From the NCBI RefSeq assembly GCF_943737015.1, contig NZ_CALSFP010000001.1:1240001-1304000 (forward strand): a stretch of DNA of 64,000 bases, written 5' to 3'. The translations under genes were made by a program, and so were the position numbers. Numbering within the stretch: position 1 is the stretch's first letter; each line of letters begins with the position of its first letter. Below the pieces are notes generated by a model. It was not told where the DNA came from. It was given only the letters and a program-made list of their open reading frames with translations, and searched no databases. Below, piece by piece: positions 20,696 to 28,796 of the stretch. This stretch comes from Staphylococcus sp. Marseille-Q5304 (GTDB lineage Bacteria > Bacillota > Bacilli > Staphylococcales > Staphylococcaceae).

Positions 20696-21424
20696 TTTCA
20701 ATTGCTTTTTGTGATTTTCCAGTATCTTTTTATCATTATCTGAAAGATCATAATGCTCTAATAAATCAGGACGTTTCTCCCATGTTCTGATTAACTTTTG
20801 TTCGTGTCTCCAAGCATCTATATGGGCATGATTTCCTGATAATAACACTTCAGGCACTTCCATATCATTATAATTTCGAGGACGTGTGTATTGAGGAAAT
20901 TCTAATAAGCCGTCTTGAAAAGAATCATCTTCATGTGACTGTTGATTACCTAGCACACCTGGTAATAATCTTACGATAGCATCTGTCATTACCATTGCCG
21001 GTAATTCTCCACCTGTTAATACATAATCACCCATAGAGATTTCATCGGTTACTAAATGTTCACGTATACGTTCGTCATAACCTTCATAATGACCACAAAT
21101 GAACACAAGATGATCTGATTCACTCAATTCTTGAGCAATTTCTTGACTGAATGGGCGGCCTTGAGGGCACATTAATATAACACGTGATTCAGCTGTTTGT
21201 TCAATGTGCTCTAAAGCATTAAACATTGGTTCAGGCTTCAATACCATACCTTGACCCCCACCAAATGGATAATCGTCTACCTGATTGTGTTTATTATTAG
21301 CATAGTCACGAAAATTATGCGTATGAACTTGTAATAATGATTTATCTTGCGCTCTTTTTAAAATTGAATGATTTAAAACGCCATCAAACATTTCTGGAAA
21401 TAATGTTAAAAAATCTATTTTCAT
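20687..21424 (-). CDS. trmD: tRNA (guanine-N1)-methyltransferase TrmD
   Basis: TrmD makes m1G37 in tRNAs and prevents frameshifting. The 245-residue protein begins [21 protein letters not shown] and has the SPOUT trefoil-knot signatures: [31 protein letters not shown] and [18 protein letters not shown]. Its ATG shares one base with the rimM stop (TAATG), so translation is coupled. Confidence 0.98.
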   Translation of the reverse strand: MKIDFLTLFPEMFDGVLNHSILKRAQDKSLLQVHTHNFRDYANNKHNQVDDYPFGGGQGMVLKPEPMFNALEHIEQTAESRVILMCPQGRPFSQEIAQELSESDHLVFICGHYEGYDERIREHLVTDEISMGDYVLTGGELPAMVMTDAIVRLLPGVLGNQQSHEDDSFQDGLLEFPQYTRPRNYNDMEVPEVLLSGNHAHIDAWRHEQKLIRTWEKRPDLLEHYDLSDNDKKILENHKKQLKNK

Positions 21425-21930
21425 TAGTCTAATAACCCTTCCATTGGTGTAATTGTAATACTTCTACCTTCTACGTCTACATCTTTCACCACATCTGCAA
21501 TATATGGGATTAAATATTCTTTCTCACCTTTGACAATCCAGACGTCATTTGCACCCGTTTCCATAATATTAATCACACGTCCAATTGGCGTGCCCTCATC
21601 GTCAAACACAGTACAACCAATAATATCAGAATAGAAGTATTCATGTTCCCCTAATTCGATTTCTTCGTGATCGCGTTCTTGTAATAAAGTTTCGCCCTTT
21701 AAATATTCGATATCATTAATATTGTTTACACCTTCAAATGTAACTAAATGAAATCCTTTATGTACTCGGTGTGAAGCGATTGTGAATTCGATAGGTTGTT
21801 GATCTTCACGTTCGATTGTCACAATTTCTCCTGGTTGAAAACGTGTATCTGTAAAATCTGAATTTGATTTTATTTTAATTTCACCTTTTACACCATGTGT
21901 ATTAACGAATTTACCTACTTCAACTTTCAT
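21424..21930 (-). CDS. rimM: 16S rRNA processing protein RimM
   Basis: RimM assists maturation of the 30S head and binds S19. The 168-residue product starts [20 protein letters not shown] (RimM domain). It continues with [23 protein letters not shown] and a C-terminal PRC-barrel ([28 protein letters not shown]). GGAGGG precedes the ATG. It starts its own transcript below an extended -10 promoter, because a terminator separates it from rpsP. Confidence 0.97.
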   Translation of the reverse strand: MKVEVGKFVNTHGVKGEIKIKSNSDFTDTRFQPGEIVTIEREDQQPIEFTIASHRVHKGFHLVTFEGVNNINDIEYLKGETLLQERDHEEIELGEHEYFYSDIIGCTVFDDEGTPIGRVINIMETGANDVWIVKGEKEYLIPYIADVVKDVDVEGRSITITPMEGLLD

Positions 21931-21997
21931 ATTCTGTCCCTCCGCTTTTTAAAATTCACACGGATACCCATTACTGGCCATGTTCCAAACTCACTAT

Positions 21998-22026
21998 ATT
22001 ATAACACGTATCATTACTCAAAGTAT
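21998..22026 (-). promoter_or_regulatory. rimM-trmD-rplS promoter (extended -10)
   Basis: On the minus strand TGTTATAAT gives a consensus TATAAT (21998-22003) with a TG extension. The -35 region is weak. It lies about 70 bases before rimM, after the rpsP terminator. Confidence 0.6.
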
Positions 22027-22091
22027 TACCTAAATCATAAGCTATAGTTAGATCAACCATAGCAATTTCTAAAATTTAACTTACTAAGTAA

Positions 22092-22125
22092 AGAAGGCTG
22101 AGACAAAAAATGTCTCAGCCTTTAA
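22092..22125 (-). terminator. rpsP terminator
   Basis: The stem AAGGCTGAGACA/TGTCTCAGCCTT has a short A/T loop. It lies between rpsP and rimM, so rpsP is largely transcribed apart from rimM-trmD-rplS. Confidence 0.88.
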
Positions 22126-22144
22126 ACTTGCTATACATATCAAA

Positions 22145-22411
22145 CTATTTTAGTTCGTCGAATTTTTTCATAATACCTTGTTTAGATAAGATATTGTGAA
22201 CAGTGTCAGTTGGTCTTGCACCTTCTTTTAACCATTTTAATGCTAGCTCTTCGTCGATTTTAACTTCTGGAGCTTGAACATTATTTGGGTTGTAAGTACC
22301 AATTTGTTCAATGCTACGACCATCACGTGGCGCACGAGCATCAGCTGCTACAATACGGTAGAATGGATTTCTTTTAGAACCTAAACGTTTTAAACGTAAT
22401 TTAACTGCCAT
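22145..22411 (-). CDS. rpsP: 30S ribosomal protein S16
   Basis: S16 is a 16S rRNA 5'-domain assembly protein. The 88-residue protein begins [32 protein letters not shown] and continues IEQIGTYNP, all S16 hallmarks. GGAGAG precedes the ATG. In S. aureus rpsP follows ffh directly. Here 3.4 kb of other genes intervene, and rpsP has its own near-consensus promoter. Confidence 0.98.
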   Translation of the reverse strand: MAVKLRLKRLGSKRNPFYRIVAADARAPRDGRSIEQIGTYNPNNVQAPEVKIDEELALKWLKEGARPTDTVHNILSKQGIMKKFDELK

Positions 22412-22461
22412 TTATATTCTCTCCTTTAATATGTTTTACTTTTTATTTTCTACAAGAAGTA

Positions 22462-22490
22462 ATGATAACAGTTAAATATCTACTTGTAAA
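22462..22490 (-). promoter_or_regulatory. rpsP promoter
   Basis: TTTACA (22485-22490) and TATCAT (22462-22467) are spaced 17 bases apart on the minus strand, with a TG extension before the -10. This gives rpsP a promoter independent of ffh. Confidence 0.75.
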
Positions 22491-22593
22491 GAGTTTATTC
22501 TTTACCATTTCAAAAAATATTGTTTTGTATCATGTCAGGCAGTTAGTGCTATGGAATAATGGATCGAAAGGTATTAACTATTTACCCATGACA

Positions 22594-23097
22594 CTAGTCT
22601 TCAATTTTAATTTTACTTTTCGCTACAAAGTAAGATAGAAAACTAAAGACAAAACCAGCTATAAATGAAGAAAAGAGAGTATAACCTTCAATTTGCAGCT
22701 GTTTAGTTATGCATAGATTGAATACTATGCTAAATATTAAATACGTAAATACAATGAATATACCGGAAATAAAACATTGAAATCGTATCTTTTTCAATAA
22801 TTGTCGATATTCGTGCTGAGAAGTAACTAATTCATCTCTTACATCTTCCTTTCTCAAGGAAATCATAACTGTCAATGTTTCTACAAACCCTAAGACCATG
22901 AGTAAAATGCTACCTAAAGAAATTTGCTTGAAGTAAGCATCAAAACAAATACTTATAAATGCGAATAAAATTGTGAGATAAAATGAAATAAAAAAGACGC
23001 TTACTATCTTTGAATAAATGATTTGTAATTCTCTCTCGTCCTTATCATTAATGAAACCGAGAAAACGTTTCATATGCTTCTGATTGTTTTCATTCAT
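22594..23097 (-). CDS. Small polytopic membrane protein paired with an XRE regulator (function unknown)
   Basis: The 167-residue protein starts MNENNQKHMKRFLGFINDKDERELQ. It has a short cytoplasmic head, two hydrophobic hairpins (about residues 32-55 and 60-78), a charged linker (LRKEDVRDELVTSQHEYRQLLKKIR), then two more membrane segments and a KSKIKIED tail. The KRFLGFI-DE head is reminiscent of DUF3278-type membrane partners of small XRE regulators, but I cannot confirm the family. The ATG at 23095-23097 has GGGAGGAG upstream, which overlaps the end of the regulator gene. The pair is a two-gene operon. Confidence 0.8.
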   Translation of the reverse strand: MNENNQKHMKRFLGFINDKDERELQIIYSKIVSVFFISFYLTILFAFISICFDAYFKQISLGSILLMVLGFVETLTVMISLRKEDVRDELVTSQHEYRQLLKKIRFQCFISGIFIVFTYLIFSIVFNLCITKQLQIEGYTLFSSFIAGFVFSFLSYFVAKSKIKIED

Positions 23098-23102
23098 TTT
23101 AA

Positions 23103-23291
23103 TTACTCCTCCCAAAAAATATCGTCTAATGTTGCGCCTAATGCTAGACAAATGTTAATACATAAATTTAATGAGGGATTGTACTTATTATTTTCAATTA
23201 AATTAATTGTCTGTCTTGAAACATTTACCTTTCGAGCTAATTCTAATTGAGATAATTGATTCTTTTTCCTATATTCATTAAGTTTATTCAA
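23103..23291 (-). CDS. Small XRE-family HTH regulator
   Basis: The 62-residue protein is almost entirely a Cro/CI-type helix-turn-helix: LNEYRKKNQLSQLELARKVNVSRQTINLIENNKYNPSLNLCINICLALGATLDDIFWEE. Such stand-alone domains usually repress their own operon with a membrane-protein partner. I choose the TTG at 23289-23291, with GAGG nine bases upstream. An ATG at 23313-23315 would add eight residues without a ribosome site. A promoter overlapped by large palindromes lies directly upstream, as expected for autoregulation. Confidence 0.88.
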   Translation of the reverse strand: MNKLNEYRKKNQLSQLELARKVNVSRQTINLIENNKYNPSLNLCINICLALGATLDDIFWEE

Positions 23292-23309
23292 GCAATCACA
23301 CCTCAAAAA

Positions 23310-23371
23310 TGTCATATATATTGTACATTAACGATAGTATATACTGATGTTGATGTCAAATATATATGACA
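23310..23371 (-). promoter_or_regulatory. Promoter and palindromic operator of the XRE/membrane-protein operon
   Basis: On the minus strand TTGACA (23354-23359) and TATCGT (23331-23336) are spaced exactly 17 bases. The spacer is filled by an imperfect 32-base palindrome (23325-23356) with core AGTATATACT and outer arms ACATnAAC/GTTnATGT. Two related 18-base half-palindromes flank it: TGTCATATATATTGTACA (23310-23327) and TGTCAAATATATATGACA (23354-23371). This fits a multi-site operator for the XRE protein. Confidence 0.7.
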
Positions 23372-23399
23372 AAAGGACATACATTCTATTTCACAAAGC

Positions 23400-23428
23400 T
23401 TGACACAACAGTCGATTAACTTTACATT
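23400..23428 (+). promoter_or_regulatory. Promoter of the TPP-riboswitch operon
   Basis: TTGACA (23400-23405) and TACATT (23423-23428) are separated by 17 bases. The predicted transcript starts about 15 bases before the riboswitch P1 stem. It is divergent from the XRE operon promoter, with about 30 bases between the operator and this -35 box. Confidence 0.8.
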
Positions 23429-23449
23429 GAAGTTAAATTAAATAAATAG

Positions 23450-23533
23450 ACACTAGGGGTGTTTTTAACTGAGATGAGCTTTAGCTCAAACCCTTCGAAC
23501 CTGATTTAGTTTGAACTAGCGTAGGAAAGTGTG
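23450..23533 (+). ncRNA. TPP riboswitch (THI element)
   Basis: All conserved THI-box blocks are present in order: GGGGTG (23456-23461), CTGAGA (23469-23474), ACCCTT (23490-23495), GAACCTGAT (23497-23505) and TAGCGTAGGAA (23517-23527). P1 is ACACT (23450-23454) with AGTGT (23528-23532). It is followed by an intrinsic terminator at 23592-23626. GAAAGTGTG (23525-23533) can pair with the 5' terminator arm, so ligand binding should favour termination. Confidence 0.97.
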
Positions 23534-23591
23534 GATGATGTTATCGTTGATTTAGAATTAAATTCTATTGATATAAACATGAATTTCTCAT

Positions 23592-23627
23592 ACACAACTT
23601 TCTTTTTATGAAAGTTGTGTTTTTTAT
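23592..23627 (+). terminator. Riboswitch expression-platform terminator
   Basis: A perfect 11-base stem ACACAACTTTC/GAAAGTTGTGT (23592-23602, 23610-23620) with a 7-base loop is followed by a T-run. It lies between the aptamer and the SDR gene start, the arrangement of a transcriptional OFF switch. Confidence 0.92.
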
Positions 23628-23654
23628 TGATTAAATATTTTAGGAGAGATGTAT

Positions 23655-24407
23655 ATGCGTAAAACAGTATTAGTTACAGGTAGTAGCCGTGGATTAGGTG
23701 CAACTACTGTTAAAACATTGGCTGAGCAAGGACACAACGTTGTAATTAATTATTTTCAAAGTGAATCAAAGGCTCAACAGCTCGTGGAAGAAATCGGTAC
23801 AGATCAAGCGATTGCTATTCAAGCCGATGTAACAAAAAGAGATGAAGTAGAAGCATTAGTTCAGAAAGCGTCACAACATTTCGGTCAAATTGATGCTATC
23901 GTGAATAATGCACTCGTTGGTTTCAAATTTGACCCGACACAACAAAAGGCATTTAAAGATTTATCTTGGGAAGATTACCAACAACAACTTGATGGTACGT
24001 TGAAATCAGCTTTTAATGTGATACAGAGTGTATTACCTCAATTTATAGATAGACAAGATGGTGCAATTGTTTCTATCGGTACTAACTTATATCAAAATCC
24101 TGTTGTTCCCTATCATGAATATACAACAGCTAAAGCAGGTCTCATTGGTTTAACTCGTAATGTATCCGCTGAATTAGGTCAACAAGGCATACGAGCTAAT
24201 GTAGTTTCTGGTGGGTTACTAAAGACAACAGACGCAAGTGCAGCGACGACGCCAGAGGTATTCGATATGATTGGCCAAACTACGCCTTTAAGAAAGGTTA
24301 CAACACCACAAGATGTAGCAAATATGGTAGCTTATTTAATTTCTGATCAAGCTACAGGTATAACAGGTCAAAACTTTACAATTGATGGCGGTTTAACGAT
24401 GAATTAA
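23655..24407 (+). CDS. Short-chain dehydrogenase/reductase under TPP riboswitch control
   Basis: This is a classical SDR of 250 residues. It has an NAD(P)-binding TGSSRGLG motif at residues 8-15, a structural Asp in QADVT, VNNA near residue 85, a catalytic Ser in IVSIGTN, Tyr/Lys in YTTAK, and an IDGG C-terminus. It resembles FabG-like 3-oxoacyl reductases, but acpP-linked fabG is elsewhere in the window, so its substrate is probably different. The ATG at 23655 is 8 bases after GGAG; an ATG at 23649 is too close. Placement behind a TPP riboswitch implies a role tied to thiamine supply. The substrate is unknown. Confidence 0.88.
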   Translation: MRKTVLVTGSSRGLGATTVKTLAEQGHNVVINYFQSESKAQQLVEEIGTDQAIAIQADVTKRDEVEALVQKASQHFGQIDAIVNNALVGFKFDPTQQKAFKDLSWEDYQQQLDGTLKSAFNVIQSVLPQFIDRQDGAIVSIGTNLYQNPVVPYHEYTTAKAGLIGLTRNVSAELGQQGIRANVVSGGLLKTTDASAATTPEVFDMIGQTTPLRKVTTPQDVANMVAYLISDQATGITGQNFTIDGGLTMN

Positions 24408-24434
24408 TTTTTCTTATGTATGAGGTGTGAGTTT

Positions 24435-25739
24435 ATGAATAATGAAGAAACAAAGGAAATCAATATAGGGATATTAATCATTGCATGTGGACATCATCAA
24501 GCAGCATGGTTAATGCCCGATTCTAGTATCGAACGTGTAGGAGATATGACTTACTATCAAGAATTAGCACAAATCGCAGAACGCGGTCTATTTGATGCGG
24601 TATTTTTTGCAGATAATCAAGCTTTCCCTGCAAATTCAGATAGCGATATGCCTGCGTTTTGGTTTGATCCTATTGTCAGTTTATCTGCCTTATCTCAAGT
24701 AACAAATCATGTGGGACTAGTTGCAACCATTTCGAGCACTTTCTCAAATCCATTTACCGCAGCACGCCAAATATTGAGTTTAGATCATATTACTGGTGGG
24801 CGTATCGGATGGAATCTTGTGACTTCCATGACAGACTTAGAAGCATGGAATCATAATTTACCTGAACTTCCTGAACGTGCTTCACGTTATGAAAAAGCAG
24901 ATGAATTTGCAGAATTAATGAATAAGTTACTCGTTTCATGGGATGAAAAAGACTTTATACATGATAGACAAAATCAACGTATCATCAACTCAGACGAGAT
25001 TAATGCGTTTAATCATCAAGGTAAGTATTTTAACGTTAATGGTCCTCTGACTGTTCCAAAAAGTCCTCAACAAAAACCAGTTGCGATGCAAGCAGGTGCA
25101 TCAAAGCAAGGTGTAGCTTTAGCCACTAAATATGCAGACGCAGTTTATTCTGTATCATGGAACTTAAAGCAAGCAAAAGCCTTTCGTAAAAAACTAGATA
25201 CCCAAATAGAAAATAGCGATGTAGAACAAAGACATATTAAAATCTTCCCCGGTTTAGTCACATATGTAGGCGAAACGACGGAAGAGGCCTATGCTAAAAA
25301 GGAACGATTAGATCAATCGCTACCAATTGAGGCAGCTTTAAATCAACTCAGTTTCTTTATACAACAAGATTGTAGCGACTGGAACTTGGATGAACCTGTA
25401 CCACCCTTACCGCCTGTAGAAGAATTCACGGGTCCAGTTGGGCGTTATGAGACAGTTTTAGAAATTATTCGTGATACCGAACCAACATTACGTGAATTAC
25501 TCGGTTACCTTAGTGCAGGTGGCGGTCATTTAACACTTATCGGTACTCCTAAAGAAATTGTAGATACGATGCAAGAATGGATTGAACTTGGTGTGGCTGA
25601 TGGCTTCAATTTAATGCCACCAGTTCTCCCTAATAGTTTAGAAGATTTCGTAGACTATATCATACCTGAATTGCAAAGAAGGGGCTTATTTAGAACAGCT
25701 TATGAAGGTTCTACGTTTAGAGAAAATTTAGGCATTTAA
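24435..25739 (+). CDS. LLM-class (NtaA/SnaA/DszA-type) FMN-dependent monooxygenase
   Basis: The 434-residue protein matches the NtaA/SnaA/DszA branch of luciferase-like monooxygenases: AERGLFDAVFFADN, FDPIVSLSALSQVTNHVGLVAT, TFSNPFTAARQILSLDHITGGRIGWNLVTS, RYEKADEF, FNVNGPLTVPKSPQ. Members oxidise small S-, N- or C-containing molecules with FMNH2 supplied by a partner reductase. None is encoded beside it. The ATG at 24435 follows GAGGTG, 27 bases after the SDR stop, so the two form a riboswitch-controlled operon. Oxidative salvage or breakdown of a thiamine-related compound is an inference only. Confidence 0.88.
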   Translation: MNNEETKEINIGILIIACGHHQAAWLMPDSSIERVGDMTYYQELAQIAERGLFDAVFFADNQAFPANSDSDMPAFWFDPIVSLSALSQVTNHVGLVATISSTFSNPFTAARQILSLDHITGGRIGWNLVTSMTDLEAWNHNLPELPERASRYEKADEFAELMNKLLVSWDEKDFIHDRQNQRIINSDEINAFNHQGKYFNVNGPLTVPKSPQQKPVAMQAGASKQGVALATKYADAVYSVSWNLKQAKAFRKKLDTQIENSDVEQRHIKIFPGLVTYVGETTEEAYAKKERLDQSLPIEAALNQLSFFIQQDCSDWNLDEPVPPLPPVEEFTGPVGRYETVLEIIRDTEPTLRELLGYLSAGGGHLTLIGTPKEIVDTMQEWIELGVADGFNLMPPVLPNSLEDFVDYIIPELQRRGLFRTAYEGSTFRENLGI

Positions 25740-25794
25740 TTTACGATTCCGTAAATCTTAACTTATCCCACTTTTTTTAAAAATAGATGCAAAA

Positions 25795-25840
25795 TAAAAA
25801 CACGGTAGCTCGCGCATTGCGATTACTACCGTGCTTTTTT
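25795..25840. terminator. Bidirectional terminator between the monooxygenase gene and ffh
   Basis: CACGGTAG/CTACCGTG, extended by an inner TCGC/GCGA stem, is bordered by A5 on the left and T7 on the right. It can stop both converging transcripts. Confidence 0.9.
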
Positions 25841-25853
25841 ATATCTTTATTGC

Positions 25854-27221
25854 TTAGAATGGTAAATTCATACCATTAAGCATGTTTTCCATTTGTTTAC
25901 GTTTACCTTTTTTACCTTTGCCGCCACCAGTGAATTGTTTCATCATTTTCTTCATTTCATTGAATTGTTTCATAAGACGATTCACTTCTTGTAATGAACG
26001 GCCAGAACCTTTGGCAATACGTTTCTTACGAGAGACATTAAGTGTTTCTGGATTGCTACGCTCAGTCGCAGTCATTGATTGAATAATTGCTTTAATATGG
26101 TCTATCTGTTTGTCGTCCATTTTAAGATTGTCTAGACCTTTCATCTTATTCATACCAGGAATCATTTTCATAATGTCATCTAATGGTCCTAAGTTCTTCA
26201 CTTGGTCTAATTGTTCAAGGAAATCATCTAGGGTAAATGATGAAGTTCTCATTTTTTTCTCAAGATTTTTCGCTTTTTCTTGATCTACATCTTGTTGTGC
26301 CTTTTCAATGAGACTAAGAACGTCTCCCATTCCGAGTATACGTGATGCCATTCGTTCTGGATGGAATAGTTCTAAACCATCTAATTTTTCACTCACACCG
26401 ACAAATTTGATAGGTTTCTGCGTTACAGAACGGATTGAAAGTGCTGCACCACCACGTGTATCACCATCAAGTTTTGTTAATGTTACACCAGAAATTGTGA
26501 GTTGATCATCGAATGATTGTGCTACATTAACAGCATCTTGACCTGTCATGGCATCAACGACTAACATAATTTCATCAGGTTTCGTAATTTCTTTAACGTC
26601 ACTTAATTCTTGCATCAATGCTTCATCTACATGTAAACGCCCAGCAGTATCAATAATTACGAAATCTAAATGTTCTTCTTTTGCATGTTTAATCGCATTG
26701 TCCACGATTTGTTGTGGTTTAACTTGGTCACCTTCTGTATATACTGGAATGTCGATTTGTTTACCGACAGTTTCCAATTGGTCAATTGCAGCTGGTCGAT
26801 AAATATCTGCTGCAACGAGTAATGGCTTTTTATTATATTTTTTACGCATTAATAGTGCTAGTTTACCAGCAGTTGTCGTTTTACCTGCACCTTGTAAACC
26901 AACCATCATTACAACAGTTGGCGGCTTGTTAGCCATCTTTATGGTAGAGTTCTCCCCACCCATCAGTTGTGTTAGTTCGTCTTGTACGATCTTGATGACT
27001 TGTTGACCAGGTGTAAGAGATTTCATTACATCTGAACCCAAGGCTCTATCTGATACAGTCTTTACAAATTCTTTAACGACTTTAAAGTTAACATCGGCTT
27101 CTAATAACGCTAATCTTACTTCACGCATCATTGTTTTAATATCAGCTTCAGTTACTTTACCTTTGCCTCGAATTTTTTCCATCGTTCCTTGTAAACGATC
27201 GGATAATCCTTCAAAAGCCAT
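25854..27221 (-). CDS. ffh: Signal recognition particle protein Ffh
   Basis: Ffh binds 4.5S/6S RNA and signal sequences to target proteins to SecYEG. The 455-residue protein has the N-domain, G-domain motifs (GLQGAGKTTTAGKLA near 105, DTAGRLHVD, TKLDGDTRGG) and the methionine-rich M-domain ending MENMLNGMNLPF. It is the last gene of smc-ftsY-ylxM-ffh. It starts 23 bases after ylxM. Confidence 0.98.
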   Translation of the reverse strand: MAFEGLSDRLQGTMEKIRGKGKVTEADIKTMMREVRLALLEADVNFKVVKEFVKTVSDRALGSDVMKSLTPGQQVIKIVQDELTQLMGGENSTIKMANKPPTVVMMVGLQGAGKTTTAGKLALLMRKKYNKKPLLVAADIYRPAAIDQLETVGKQIDIPVYTEGDQVKPQQIVDNAIKHAKEEHLDFVIIDTAGRLHVDEALMQELSDVKEITKPDEIMLVVDAMTGQDAVNVAQSFDDQLTISGVTLTKLDGDTRGGAALSIRSVTQKPIKFVGVSEKLDGLELFHPERMASRILGMGDVLSLIEKAQQDVDQEKAKNLEKKMRTSSFTLDDFLEQLDQVKNLGPLDDIMKMIPGMNKMKGLDNLKMDDKQIDHIKAIIQSMTATERSNPETLNVSRKKRIAKGSGRSLQEVNRLMKQFNEMKKMMKQFTGGGKGKKGKRKQMENMLNGMNLPF

Positions 27222-27244
27222 ATTAATTCCCTCCTTTAACTAAT

Positions 27245-27577
27245 TTATTCTAAATCCTCAAGTTGTTGAATGTATGCATTCATTTTATGTGGATCATTTG
27301 TATATTTTTTCATTTCATCATATATCAATTTTCGTTGTTCAAAGCTTTTATACAATCCCAATTTGGCTTCGTAATCTTCTACTAAATCGCCAGTTCTTCT
27401 TATGTTATCATACACTGCTTGTCGACTCACTTCAAACGTGTCAGCAATTTCACTCAGTGAATAATCTTGAAGGTAGAATAATTCTAAGTAATTGCGTTGT
27501 TTCTTTGTGAGAAGTGATTGATAAAAATCAAACAGGTAATTCATGCGAATCGTTTTAATTAAATCATTTTGGCTCAT
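27245..27577 (-). CDS. ylxM: YlxM/p13-family SRP-associated HTH protein
   Basis: The 110-residue protein has a sigma70-region-4-like helix-turn-helix ([39 protein letters not shown]). YlxM proteins sit between ftsY and ffh in Firmicutes; in streptococci the homologue modulates SRP activity. The start overlaps the ftsY 3' end by 14 bases, which implies translational coupling. Confidence 0.95.
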   Translation of the reverse strand: MSQNDLIKTIRMNYLFDFYQSLLTKKQRNYLELFYLQDYSLSEIADTFEVSRQAVYDNIRRTGDLVEDYEAKLGLYKSFEQRKLIYDEMKKYTNDPHKMNAYIQQLEDLE

Positions 27578-28796
27578 GGTATTGACCTTCTATCTCATTA
27601 TCAGTTGACTCTGATTGTTCCTCATTATGGTCAATTTCAGATTCATCTACATTTTGTTCTATCATATCAGCGAATAATCCATAGACATAACTTTCTGGGT
27701 TAAACGGTTGTAAGTCGTCTAGTTTTTCACCTAAACCTACGTATTTAACTGGTATGTGTAATTCATTTCGAATTGCTAATACAATACCACCTTTAGCTGT
27801 ACCATCTAATTTAGTTAATACGATACCTGTTACATTAGTAACTTCTTTAAATGATTTTGCTTGTGATAAGGCATTTTGACCCGTTGTTGCATCTAAACAT
27901 AATAATACTTCATGTGGTGCGTCTGGTACTGCACGACCAATGACACGTTTTACTTTCTCTAACTCATTCATCAAGTTAGCTTTATTTTGTAAACGACCTG
28001 CAGTATCGCAAATTAATATATCTGCACCCTTACTCTTCGCAGCGTTAATCGCATCATAAATGACAGCAGCAGGATCTGAACCTTCACTTTGACTCGTTAC
28101 TTCGACACCGACACGGTCTCCCCAAATATTTAACTGTTCAATTGCACCTGCACGGAAAGTATCACCGGCAGCAAGCATAACTTTTTTACCTTCTGATTGG
28201 TAACGGTGCGCTAACTTACCAATTGTCGTTGTCTTACCTACACCGTTTACGCCTACCATTAAAATCACATTTAATCTACCATCTTCTAAATCCATTGCTT
28301 CTGAATTTTCTTCATCTTGATGGTAAATATCAACGATTTTTTCAACGATAACTTCACGTAAATCTTCTGTTTCAGTAATATTACGTTTTTGCGCTTCAAA
28401 ACGTAACTCTTCCACGAGTTGCATCACTGTATCAAAACCAACATCCGCAGTGATTAACATTTCTTCTAGCGCTTCGAAAAAGTCTTCGTCAACTTTACGG
28501 TAACGTGCGATTAAGTTATTTAATTGTTCTTGGAAATTTTCTCTCGATTTCTCTAAACCAGCTTTAAATTTAGCACCAATTTGTTGCGCTTCAATTTCTT
28601 CAAAATCTTCAATCGAAATTAAGCCATCTTCATCAAAATCAGCTTCACTTAATTTTCTAGGAGCTTTCTTTTTCGGTTGTTCTTCTTGGTCATCTTCTAG
28701 AGGTTGTTCCTCATCTGAATCTAACGGTTCTAACTCATCTTGCACGTCTTCTGGTGTACCAGAAAATTTATCTTTTAATCTTTTAAAAAAGCTCAT
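27564..28796 (-). CDS. ftsY: Signal recognition particle receptor FtsY
   Basis: FtsY docks Ffh-ribosome complexes at the membrane. The 410-residue protein has a strongly acidic N-terminal A-domain (residues about 10-65, rich in D/E with a KKKAPRK patch), then the NG domain: [16 protein letters not shown] near 205, [31 protein letters not shown]. It overlaps smc by four bases (ATGA) upstream and ylxM by 14 downstream. Confidence 0.98.
   Translation of the reverse strand: MSFFKRLKDKFSGTPEDVQDELEPLDSDEEQPLEDDQEEQPKKKAPRKLSEADFDEDGLISIEDFEEIEAQQIGAKFKAGLEKSRENFQEQLNNLIARYRKVDEDFFEALEEMLITADVGFDTVMQLVEELRFEAQKRNITETEDLREVIVEKIVDIYHQDEENSEAMDLEDGRLNVILMVGVNGVGKTTTIGKLAHRYQSEGKKVMLAAGDTFRAGAIEQLNIWGDRVGVEVTSQSEGSDPAAVIYDAINAAKSKGADILICDTAGRLQNKANLMNELEKVKRVIGRAVPDAPHEVLLCLDATTGQNALSQAKSFKEVTNVTGIVLTKLDGTAKGGIVLAIRNELHIPVKYVGLGEKLDDLQPFNPESYVYGLFADMIEQNVDESEIDHNEEQSESTDNEIEGQYHEPK

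Noticed and set aside
23649..24407. The SDR as a second fabG of fatty acid synthesis
   Set aside because: The true fabG is in the fapR operon at 33769-34509. This gene lacks an acyl-synthesis context and is under a TPP riboswitch.
25737..25755. Inverted repeat ATTTACG/CGTAAAT at the end of the monooxygenase gene as a terminator
   Set aside because: It overlaps the stop codon and lacks a U-tract. The clear bidirectional terminator lies at 25795-25840.
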